Positions 1-5,511 of a stretch of DNA of 6,674 nt are shown piece after piece. Each line of letters begins with the position of its first letter. Within the stretch, counting starts at the first letter, position 1. The DNA comes from an uncultured Burkholderiaceae bacterium. GTDB taxonomy: Bacteria > Pseudomonadota > Gammaproteobacteria > Burkholderiales > Burkholderiaceae_C. Position numbers and translations under genes: made by a program. Location of the stretch: positions 1 through 6,674 of the forward strand of contig CALIDR010000302.1 of the NCBI GenBank assembly GCA_938022295.1, in the 5' to 3' direction. The notes under the pieces are model-generated. The model saw only the letters and a program-made list of their open reading frames with translations. It did not search any database and was not told where the DNA came from.

Positions 1-1184
1 GCCTCGTCGGCGTCGGGCGCAGCGAAGCGCCGCGCCTTCGGGTGGCGCAGCAGCGGCGCGGTGAGCCACGACGCGCCGCGCAGCACGCGCGCGCCGCTGG
101 GCGCTGAGCCGTCGTGACCGGGCAGCGAACGGGCGCTGCCGGCCACCCACTCCCACACGTCGCCCCAGACGAAGCCGCGGCCGGTGGCGGCGGCGGCCGC
201 GCACTCCCACTCGCCTTCGGTGGGCAGCCGGCGCCCGGCCCAGCGGCACCACGCATCGGCCTCGTGCGCGGTCACGTGGCGCGCCGCCTGCAGCGGAGGC
301 GCGCGGTGCAGGCGCCCCTGCTCGCGCAGCGCGACGCCGCGGCGGATCTGCTCGACGTAACGCGGGCAGCGCGGCCCGTGCGTGGCCACGTGCGCCTGCA
401 GCCACGCCCAGCCGGCATCGCTCCACCAGCGGCGGTCGTCGTAGCCGCCGTCCTCGACGAACTCGGCGAACTGCCCCCAGCTCACCGCCTCGGCGTCGAT
501 CTCGAACTCGGGCAGCGTCACGTCGTGCGCCCGCGGCTCGGTCGGCGGCACGAAGCCGCCGCGCTCGGTCCCGAGGCGCCAGCGGCGCGCCGGCAGGCCG
601 ATCGGCGCGCGCGCGGCGCGCAGCGGCGGCGGCGGGCGCAGATCGCCCGTCGCCGCCGGCGGCAGGTCGCAGGCCTGGGCGAGCTCGGCGAACGCCTCGT
701 CGAGGTTGGCCTCGTGGTGCAACGCGGCGCGGAACGCGTGCAGGTCGTCGTCGCCGTCGCCGGCGTGGGCGAGCAGGTCGAGCGTGGTCTCGAGCGTCTG
801 CGCGAGCCACGCGCGCACCGCGTCGCCCGCGGGCAGGTCCAGCGCCCAGCGCTCGGCGGGCGTGGTCTGCGCCGGGTCCCACCAGCGGTCGGCCTGCGGC
901 TCGATCGAGGCCAGCCGCACGCCGCCGGCATCGGCCCGCGCGCCGCGGCCGCGCTGCACGTGGCGCGCGATCCAGTACTCCTGGTGCCAGCCGGCGTGCC
1001 CGGCGAGCCAGTGCGCCGGGCTGAAGCGGGCGCGGTCCGGCGGCGGCCCGTCGCCGGCGCGCTCGAACGCGGCCAGCCACTGCAGCGTGCGGTTGCGCGT
1101 GCGCAGCAGCGCGAGCGACAGCACGTCGCGCCCGCCGTGGCGCAGCGCGGCGGCGGTGTCGGCGGCTCGCACGGCGTCGAACAT
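1..1184 (-). CDS. senA: SenA/EgtB-like non-heme iron oxidoreductase (DinB + FGE-sulfatase domains), 3' end outside window
   Basis: The gene reads leftward from ATG 1184-1182 without a stop to the window edge (394 complete codons; about 30-40 residues probably missing). Residues ~20-175 resemble the DinB-like helical domain of EgtB proteins, with GH (H63) in AGHAGWHQEYW and an HHE motif (H157, E158). Residues ~198-394 are an FGE-sulfatase (SUMF1) domain: EIDAEAVSWGQFAEFV, the signature RLPTEGEWE at 320-327, WGDVWEWVAG at 340-349 and VLRGASW at 367-373. The tail HPKARRFAAPD resembles, from memory, the C-terminal signature of SenA, which makes the Se-C bond of selenoneine from hercynine and a selenosugar; EgtB is the sulfur counterpart. 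Odd points: the EgtB iron motif H-x3-H reads H157-x3-L161, and the stretch between WEWVAG and VLRGASW is short. It could be a diverged SenA, another EgtB paralogue, or an inactive form. The family is solid; the SenA assignment is moderate. No Shine-Dalgarno precedes the start, which was chosen because homology-like sequence begins immediately. Confidence 0.72.
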   Translation of the reverse strand, partial: MFDAVRAADTAAALRHGGRDVLSLALLRTRNRTLQWLAAFERAGDGPPPDRARFSPAHWLAGHAGWHQEYWIARHVQRGRGARADAGGVRLASIEPQADRWWDPAQTTPAERWALDLPAGDAVRAWLAQTLETTLDLLAHAGDGDDDLHAFRAALHHEANLDEAFAELAQACDLPPAATGDLRPPPPLRAARAPIGLPARRWRLGTERGGFVPPTEPRAHDVTLPEFEIDAEAVSWGQFAEFVEDGGYDDRRWWSDAGWAWLQAHVATHGPRCPRYVEQIRRGVALREQGRLHRAPPLQAARHVTAHEADAWCRWAGRRLPTEGEWECAAAAATGRGFVWGDVWEWVAGSARSLPGHDGSAPSGARVLRGASWLTAPLLRHPKARRFAAPDADE

Positions 1185-1200
1185 CGGGCCCGATTATCGG
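1183..1200. promoter_or_regulatory. Two overlapping palindromes at the senA-like start; possible operator and/or -10 element
   Basis: ATCGGGCCCGAT (1183-1194) is a perfect 12-base palindrome that includes two bases of the senA-like start codon. It overlaps CCGATTATCGG (1190-1200), an 11-base palindrome with a central T. Read on the minus strand, the second one contains GATAAT (1198-1193), five of six matches to the sigma70 -10 box. It lies only 8 bases from the ATG, so transcription would begin at or beside the start codon. No matching -35 is visible. This may be an operator, a promoter for a leaderless message, or chance. Confidence 0.3.
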
Positions 1201-1209
1201 CAGCCGGCC

Positions 1210-1225
1210 CCCTGTCGCGGCAGGG
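1210..1225. other. Short inverted repeat in the divergent intergenic region
   Basis: CCCTG (1210-1214) and CAGGG (1221-1225) are complementary, with the 6-base loop TCGCGG between them. The repeat lies midway between the two divergent start codons. It could be a regulator half-site pair or a weak hairpin; at 5 base pairs it may be chance. Confidence 0.2.
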
Positions 1226-1247
1226 ACAAGGCGGCCGCGAACGGGCG

Positions 1248-1256
1248 TGCTACAAA
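1248..1256 (+). promoter_or_regulatory. Possible extended -10 promoter for the acyl-CoA dehydrogenase operon
   Basis: TGCTACAAA has the extended -10 form TG-N-TACAAA, with four of six matches to TATAAT. It would place the transcription start near 1263, giving a leader of about 20 bases that contains the GGAG ribosome-binding site. No good -35 lies 16-18 bases upstream (AAGGCG at the 17-base spacing), so the call is weak. Confidence 0.25.
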
Positions 1257-1271
1257 GACCGCTGCACGCCC

Positions 1272-1275
1272 GGAG
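1272..1275 (+). promoter_or_regulatory. Ribosome-binding site of the acyl-CoA dehydrogenase large-subunit gene
   Basis: GGAG lies 8 bases before ATG 1284. It fixes the start there and shows that the open frame reaching back to position 114 is an unused antisense extension over the senA-like gene. Confidence 0.7.
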
Positions 1276-1283
1276 ACACGCCA

Positions 1284-2465
1284 ATGGACCTGAACTTCAC
1301 GCCGCAGGAAGAGGCCTTCCGCCAGGAAGTGCGGCAGTGGGTGGCCGAGAACCTGCCGCCCGACATCAGCCACAAGGTGCACCACGCGCTGCGCCTGAGC
1401 CGCGACGACATGCAGCGCTGGGCCAAGATCCTCGGCAAGAAGGGCTGGCTCGGCTGGGGCTGGCCGAAGGCCTTCGGCGGGCCGGGCTGGAACGCGGTGC
1501 AGCGCCACCTGTTCGAGGAGGAATGCGCGCTCGCCGGCGCGCCGCGCGTCGTGCCGTTCGGCCCGGTGATGGTGGCCCCGGTGATCATGGCCTTCGGCAC
1601 GCCCGAGCAGCAGAAGCGCTTCCTGCCCGGCATCGCCAGCGGCGAGGTCTGGTGGAGCCAGGGCTACAGCGAGCCGGGCGCGGGCAGCGACCTGGCGAGC
1701 CTGAAGACGCGCGCCGAGCGCCGCGGCGACGTCTACGTCGTCAACGGCCAGAAGACGTGGACGACGCTCGGCCAGTACGGCGAGTGGATCTTCTGCCTCG
1801 TGCGCACGTCGACCGAAGGCAAGCCGCAGACGGGCATCAGCTTCCTGCTGATCGACATGAAGAGCCCGGGCATCACCGTCAAGCCGATCGTCCTGCTCGA
1901 CGGCGAGCCCGAGGTCAACGAGGTGTTCTTCGACAACGTCGAGGTGCCGGTGGAGAACCTCGTCGGCGAGGAGAACAAGGGCTGGACCTACGCCAAGTAC
2001 CTGCTCGCGCACGAGCGCACCAACATCGCCGACGTCAATCGCGCCAAGCGCGAGCTCGAGCGCCTGAAGCGCATCGCGAAGGCCGAAGGCGTGTGGGACG
2101 ACGTGCGCTTCCGCGACCAGGTCGCGCTGCTCGAAGTCGACGTCGTCGCGCTCGAGATGATGGTGCTGCGCGTGCTCAGTGCCGAGTCGAGCGGCAAGCA
2201 GAGCCTGGACGTCGCGGGGCTGCTGAAGATCCGCGGCAGCGAGATCCAGCAGCGCTACACCGAGCTGATGATGCTCGCCGCCGGCCCCTACAGCCTGCCG
2301 TTCGTCCGCGAGGCGATGGAGGCCGGCTGGCAGGGCGACTACGTGGGCGCCGCGCACTGCGCGCCGCTGGCGGCGATGTACTTCAACTACCGCAAGACGA
2401 CGATCTACGGCGGCAGCAACGAGGTGCAGCGCAACATCGTCGCCCAGACCGTGCTCGGGAGCTGA
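1284..2465 (+). CDS. Acyl-CoA dehydrogenase, large (catalytic) subunit, PimC-like
   Basis: 393-residue cytoplasmic flavoprotein subunit of the acyl-CoA dehydrogenase family, which oxidises an acyl-CoA to the trans-2-enoyl-CoA and passes electrons to ETF. It resembles the large subunit of pimeloyl-CoA dehydrogenase (PimC) and FadE-type partners of heteromeric enzymes. The N-terminal helical domain is about residues 1-120; the flavin-loop motif YSEPGAGSDL is at 128-137; a beta domain follows to about 230; the C-terminal helical domain ends in IYGGSNEVQRNI (374-385). The position holding the catalytic Glu of short/medium-chain enzymes (YEGT) is Gly376 here. Glu244 in LLAHERT fits the isovaleryl-CoA dehydrogenase-type position and is the likely base. 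The R-x-FG motif that binds FAD-AMP in one-subunit enzymes is not visible and is instead in the next gene. Start chosen by GGAG at 1272-1275. First gene of the apparent operon; its stop is 2 bases before the next ATG. Family very sure; substrate (possibly dicarboxylyl- or branched acyl-CoA) unknown. Confidence 0.93.
   Translation: MDLNFTPQEEAFRQEVRQWVAENLPPDISHKVHHALRLSRDDMQRWAKILGKKGWLGWGWPKAFGGPGWNAVQRHLFEEECALAGAPRVVPFGPVMVAPVIMAFGTPEQQKRFLPGIASGEVWWSQGYSEPGAGSDLASLKTRAERRGDVYVVNGQKTWTTLGQYGEWIFCLVRTSTEGKPQTGISFLLIDMKSPGITVKPIVLLDGEPEVNEVFFDNVEVPVENLVGEENKGWTYAKYLLAHERTNIADVNRAKRELERLKRIAKAEGVWDDVRFRDQVALLEVDVVALEMMVLRVLSAESSGKQSLDVAGLLKIRGSEIQQRYTELMMLAAGPYSLPFVREAMEAGWQGDYVGAAHCAPLAAMYFNYRKTTIYGGSNEVQRNIVAQTVLGS
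2457..2461 (+). promoter_or_regulatory. Ribosome-binding site of the small-subunit gene, inside the large-subunit coding end
   Basis: GGGAG lies 6 bases before ATG 2468 and within the last codons of the preceding gene. This arrangement suggests translational coupling, which suits equimolar production of two partner subunits. Confidence 0.65.
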
Positions 2466-2467
2466 CC

Positions 2468-3583
2468 ATGGACTTCGACTTCACCGACGACCAGAACTCG
2501 CTGCGCGACGCCGTCGCGCGCTGGGTGCAGAAGGACTTCGCGTTCGAGCGCCGGCACGCGATCGCGAAGGCCGGCGGCTTCACGCGCGACGTGTGGGCCG
2601 AGCTCGCCGGGCTCGGCCTGACCGGCCTCGCGGTCGACGAAGGCCACGGCGGGATGGGCTTCGGCCCGGTCGAGGCGATGGTCGTGCTCGAGGAGCTCGG
2701 CCGCGGCCTCGTCCCCGCGCCGTACGCGCAGGGCGCGCTGATGGCGCCGGCCCTGCTCGCGCACGCGGAGCCGGCCGTGCGCGACGCGTGGCTGCCGCGC
2801 ATCGCCGAGGGCTCGGCGCTCGTCGTGCTCGCCCACCAGGAGCGCAGCGCGCGCTACCGCATCGACCAGGTCGGCACCTGCGCCGCCGACACCGCGTCGG
2901 GCTGGGTGGTCTCGGGCGCGAAGAGCATCGTGCCCGCGGGCGACGAGGCCGACGCGTTCGTGGTCCCGGCGCATAGTGGCAGCGGCATCCACCTGTTCCT
3001 CGTGCCGAAGGACGCGCCGGGGGTGAAGGTGCGCGGCTACCCGACGCAGGACGGCGCGCGCGCCGCCGAGCTGACGCTGCACGAGACGCCGGCCACGCTG
3101 GTCGCGCGCGACGGGTTCGCGATGCTCGAGCGCGCGGTCGACATCGGCATCGCTGCGGTATGCGCCGAGGCGGTCGGGCTGATGGACCGGCTGGTCGCGA
3201 TCACGGTCGAGTACATGAACACGCGCCGGCAGTTCGGCGTGCCGATCGCGAGCTTCCAGGCGCTGCGCCACCGCATCGCCGACGTCAAGATGCAGCTCGA
3301 ACTGGCCCGCTCGATGAGCTACTACGCCACGCTCAAGCTCGGCGAGCCGCCGCCGGTGCGCCGGCGCGCGCTGTCGCAGGCCAAGGTGCAGCTCGGGCAC
3401 AGCATGCGCTTCGTCGGCCAGCAGTGCATCCAGCTGCACGGGGGCATCGGCGTGACCGACGAGTACGTCGCCAGCCACTACTTCAAGCGGCTGACGGTGC
3501 TCGAGATGACCTTCGGCGACACGCTGCACCACCTCGGCGAAGTCAGCGCGCGGATGCAGGACACCGCCGGCGTGTTCGCGTGA
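2468..3583 (+). CDS. Acyl-CoA dehydrogenase, small (FAD-binding partner) subunit, PimD-like
   Basis: 371-residue acyl-CoA dehydrogenase-fold protein, the expected partner of the large subunit encoded 2 bases upstream. Residues ~1-110 form the N-terminal helical domain (DFTDDQNSLRDAVARWV, GGMGFGPVEAMVVLEELGRG), ~115-215 a degenerate beta domain, and ~216-371 the C-terminal helical domain. It carries the FAD-AMP motifs TRRQFG (252-257) and QLHGGIGVTDEY (322-333), which the large subunit lacks. It has no YSEPxxGSD flavin-loop motif: the region reads LAHQERSARY (121-130). It also lacks both usual catalytic Glu sites. The YEGT region is TFGDT (348-352), and by my alignment the isovaleryl-type position is Gly227. 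This fits a non-catalytic subunit completing an FAD site at the heteromer interface, as known for PimC/PimD and for mycobacterial FadE pairs such as ChsE4-ChsE5. The stop is 25 bases before the earliest possible start of the peptidase gene. Family sure; the exact acyl substrate cannot be read from sequence. Confidence 0.92.
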   Translation: MDFDFTDDQNSLRDAVARWVQKDFAFERRHAIAKAGGFTRDVWAELAGLGLTGLAVDEGHGGMGFGPVEAMVVLEELGRGLVPAPYAQGALMAPALLAHAEPAVRDAWLPRIAEGSALVVLAHQERSARYRIDQVGTCAADTASGWVVSGAKSIVPAGDEADAFVVPAHSGSGIHLFLVPKDAPGVKVRGYPTQDGARAAELTLHETPATLVARDGFAMLERAVDIGIAAVCAEAVGLMDRLVAITVEYMNTRRQFGVPIASFQALRHRIADVKMQLELARSMSYYATLKLGEPPPVRRRALSQAKVQLGHSMRFVGQQCIQLHGGIGVTDEYVASHYFKRLTVLEMTFGDTLHHLGEVSARMQDTAGVFA

Positions 3584-3620
3584 AGCCTCGCCCCGGCGGC
3601 CCTGCGCGGTGACGACCCCG

Positions 3621-4613
3621 ATGACGCCACGCCCGCGCACCGACTCGATCTGCGACGTCGCCGGCATCGAGGTCGGCCACTTCACGCATCCGCAGCGGCC
3701 CACCGGCTGCAGCGTCGTGCTGTGCGCGGCCGGCGCGACCGCGGGCGTGGACGTGCGCGGCGGCGCGCCCGGCACGCGCGAGACCGACCTGCTGCGCCCC
3801 GACAACCTCGTCGACCAGGTGCACGCGGTGCTGCTGACCGGCGGCAGCGCGTTCGGGCTCGACGCCGCGGGCGGCGTGATGCGCTGGCTCGAGGAGCACG
3901 GCCACGGCTTTGCGGTCGGACCGGTGCGGGTGCCGATCGTGCCGGCGGCGGTGCTGTTCGACCTCGGCCTCGGCGACCCGCGCGTGCGCCCCGACGCCGC
4001 GGCCGGCTACGCGGCGTGCCAGGCCGCGTCGGCGCAGGCGCCGGCGCAGGGCAACGCCGGCGCCGGCGCCGGCGCGACGGTCGGCAAGCTGTGGGGCCTC
4101 GGGCGGGCGATGAAGGGCGGCATCGGCACCGCCTCGGCCACGGCGGGCGGCTTCACGGTCGGCGCGCTGGTGGCCGTCAACGCGTTCGGCGACGTCGTCG
4201 ACCCCGACACCGGCGAGCCGGTGGCCGGCGCCCGCACCGGCGACGGCCGCCACCTGCTGCGCAGCGTCGACGCGCTGCTGCGCGGCGACCGCCCCGACGG
4301 CGCGCGCCCGGGGCTGGCGACGACGATCGGCGTCGTCGCCACCGACGCGACGCTGACGAAGGCGCAGGCGAACAAGCTGGCGACGATGGCGCACGACGGC
4401 CTGGCGCGCACGATCCAGCCCTGCCACACGATGACCGACGGCGACACGCTGTTCGCGCTCGCGACCGGCGCCGTCGCGGCGTCGCCAGCGCCGATGACGC
4501 TGCTCGGCACGCTCGCTGCCGCCGTCACCGCGCAGGCGGTGCTGAGCGCGATCCACCACGCCAGCGGCGTGCCCGGCGTGCCCGCGGCGCGCGACCTCGG
4601 GCGGCCGGTCTAG
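3621..4613 (+). CDS. P1-family (DmpA/NylC, MEROPS S58) self-processing aminopeptidase/amidase
   Basis: 330-residue N-terminal-nucleophile hydrolase of the DmpA/BapA/NylC family. Members cleave themselves into two chains and then hydrolyse small amides, such as D- or beta-aminopeptides or 6-aminohexanoate oligomers. Family marks: ICDVAGIEVGHFT near the start, LLTGGSAFGLDAAGGVMRWLEE, the Gly-rich GNAGAGAGATVGK loop, MKGGIG, VNAFGDVVDP, TTIGVVATDA and MTDGDTLFALATGA. The predicted new N-terminus and nucleophile is Thr234. Asp273 and Asp275 lie 39 and 41 residues after it, the same spacing as T267/D306/D308 of NylC as I recall it; Lys165 and Asn187 fit its other active-site residues. The residue before Thr234 is Ala, not the Asn of NylC. 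No signal peptide is seen, so it is probably cytoplasmic. The ATG at 3621 has a GGTGA 8 bases upstream; an in-frame GTG at 3609 would add four residues. Probably co-transcribed with the dehydrogenase pair. Family sure, substrate unknown. Confidence 0.9.
   Translation: MTPRPRTDSICDVAGIEVGHFTHPQRPTGCSVVLCAAGATAGVDVRGGAPGTRETDLLRPDNLVDQVHAVLLTGGSAFGLDAAGGVMRWLEEHGHGFAVGPVRVPIVPAAVLFDLGLGDPRVRPDAAAGYAACQAASAQAPAQGNAGAGAGATVGKLWGLGRAMKGGIGTASATAGGFTVGALVAVNAFGDVVDPDTGEPVAGARTGDGRHLLRSVDALLRGDRPDGARPGLATTIGVVATDATLTKAQANKLATMAHDGLARTIQPCHTMTDGDTLFALATGAVAASPAPMTLLGTLAAAVTAQAVLSAIHHASGVPGVPAARDLGRPV
4056..4073 (+). repeat. Three perfect tandem copies of GCCGGC within the P1 peptidase gene
   Basis: GCCGGC occurs three times head to tail and encodes the alternating Ala/Gly part of the conserved GNAGAGAGATVGK loop. 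The number of repeats could change by slippage without a frameshift, but the residues belong to a conserved family loop, so this is probably constrained coding sequence. Confidence 0.45.
4610..4613. other. Shared CTAG: overlapping TAG stops of two convergent genes
   Basis: The palindrome CTAG supplies TAG (4611-4613) to end the P1 peptidase on the plus strand and TAG (4612-4610) to end the PEP-CTERM gene on the minus strand. The genes overlap tail to tail by four bases, leaving no intergenic space for a terminator. Confidence 0.9.
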
Positions 4614-5392
4614 CTGCGGCAGGTCTCCCGCGCGGCCTCGCGCCGCCGACGGGCGAGGCCGACCGCGGCGAGCGCGCCGGCGACGAGCGCGAGGCTGCCC
4701 GGCTCGGGCACGTCGACCGAGGTCGACGGCACCGGTCGCTCGCGAAGGAGAAGGTAGTCCTGCTTGTCCGCGTGCACGAGCACGAACACGTCGTACGCGC
4801 TGTCGTGGCCCGCAGCCTTCCAACTCGCCCAGTCGGCGAGCAGCGTGTCGGCGAGCACGCGGAACGCGGGCTGAGGATTCGCTCCGCCCTTCGCGCCCTT
4901 GCCGTCATGCTCCTGCATCGTGCCACCGACGAGCGTGGCGTCGGTGTCGTAGACGAGGTTCCAGATCGCGAGCTGGCCAGCGACGGCGAGGCGCCACGCC
5001 GGGTCGGGCGAAGCGCCGATCCGCGGCTCCAGGAACGTCACGAACGAGCCGAGATCCTCGGCGCGCAAGAGCCCGAAGTAGTCGGTGCCGCCGACGATCG
5101 AGTAGCCGCCCTGCGCCACGTTCCAGCCGGCGGTGTTCTGCGTCAGCTCGACGCAGTAGGTGACGAGGGCACCGTTGAACCCTGCGTCGGCACCGTCGAA
5201 GCCGCTGACGTGGCCCGCGAAGGCGCCGGCGTGTGCCGCAATCCGCTTGCCCGCCTGCGTCGGATGGGTCATCCTGACGACGCCGAAGTCGTCGTAGGCC
5301 CAGCCCGTCAGCGTGACGGTGCCGGCGTGGGCAGCGAGAGCAGTTGCGGTGATTGCGCCTGCGAAGGTGGCGCGCAGCAAGGCGTACAGCAT
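4610..5392 (-). CDS. Secreted PEP-CTERM sorting-domain protein, possible Cys-Gln thioester domain
   Basis: 260-residue exported protein. Residues 1-23 (MLYALLRATFAGAITATALAAHA) form a Sec signal peptide with likely AHA|G cleavage. The C-terminus has the PEP-CTERM signal: VPEPGS at 228-233, a hydrophobic helix (LALVAGALAAVGLA), then RRRR at 248-251. Such proteins are cut by exosortase and displayed at the surface or in exopolysaccharide; no exosortase gene is in this window. The body is a beta-rich ectodomain with TYCVEL (Cys80) and GQLAIWNLVYDTD (Gln140), a spacing and context like the Cys-Gln pairs of TQXA-type thioester domains. A nine-residue tail, EAARETCRS, follows the Arg cluster, longer than usual. 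The frame is open up to 5515, but the signal peptide fixes the start at 5392. A weak GAAAG at 5405-5401 is the only ribosome-binding candidate. Base composition looks somewhat less GC-rich than the neighbours. Specific function unknown. Confidence 0.88.
   Translation of the reverse strand: MLYALLRATFAGAITATALAAHAGTVTLTGWAYDDFGVVRMTHPTQAGKRIAAHAGAFAGHVSGFDGADAGFNGALVTYCVELTQNTAGWNVAQGGYSIVGGTDYFGLLRAEDLGSFVTFLEPRIGASPDPAWRLAVAGQLAIWNLVYDTDATLVGGTMQEHDGKGAKGGANPQPAFRVLADTLLADWASWKAAGHDSAYDVFVLVHADKQDYLLLRERPVPSTSVDVPEPGSLALVAGALAAVGLARRRREAARETCRS
4643..4711 (-). other. PEP-CTERM sorting signal (protein residues 228-250)
   Basis: This stretch encodes the tripartite exosortase signal: the PEP motif at residues 229-231, a roughly 15-residue hydrophobic segment, and the start of the Arg cluster. 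It is the basis for calling the gene an exosortase substrate. Confidence 0.88.
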
Positions 5393-5404
5393 CGGGTCGG
5401 CTTT

Positions 5405-5433
5405 CGTCGGCCGCCGCCGGCCCCTTGCCGACG
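5405..5433 (-). promoter_or_regulatory. Inverted repeat in the 5' leader of the PEP-CTERM gene
   Basis: CGTCGGC (5405-5411) and GCCGACG (5427-5433) are perfect 7-base complements with a 15-base GC-rich loop, ending 13 bases before the PEP-CTERM start. In the message one arm would lie next to, or cover, the weak ribosome-binding site, so it could limit translation; it could also be an operator. I found no convincing sigma70 or sigma54 promoter between 5393 and 5511. Confidence 0.35.
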
Positions 5434-5490
5434 GCTGGCGAGAAGGTACCGAAGCGACGAAGGCCCCGGTATCCCGCCTTCCGGGTGTCC

Positions 5491-5505
5491 CCCCGCGAAG
5501 CGGGG
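5491..5505 (-). terminator. GC-rich hairpin after parC; possible terminator lacking a T-tract
   Basis: CCCCGC (5491-5496) and GCGGGG (5500-5505) form a perfect 6-pair stem with a 3-base loop (TTC on the minus strand), starting six bases after the parC stop. The position suits a parC terminator, but the following minus-strand sequence (GGACACCCGG) has no T-run, so it may instead protect the 3' end or belong to a dispersed repeat. A second, weaker stem, CCCGG (5465-5469) with CCGGG (5481-5485), follows. Confidence 0.4.
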
Positions 5506-5511
5506 AGGTCG

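Noticed and set aside
518..931. Minus-strand open frame of 137 residues
   Set aside because: It lies in a different frame over the senA-like coding region and reads as Arg/Ser/Pro-rich sequence without domain features.
114..1283. Long plus-strand open frame that runs into the large-subunit gene and would extend it upstream by 390 codons
   Set aside because: It is low-complexity Arg/Ala/Gly-rich sequence antisense to the senA-like gene, while the homologous dehydrogenase sequence and the GGAG site begin at 1284.
1194..2357. Minus-strand open frame of 387 residues opposite the large-subunit gene
   Set aside because: It is an antisense shadow produced by high GC at third positions; it has His/Ala/Leu/Arg-rich composition and no motifs.
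2405..3805. Minus-strand open frame of 466 residues opposite the small-subunit gene
   Set aside because: The plus-strand frame encodes a clear acyl-CoA dehydrogenase; this frame shows no recognisable family and is compositionally biased.
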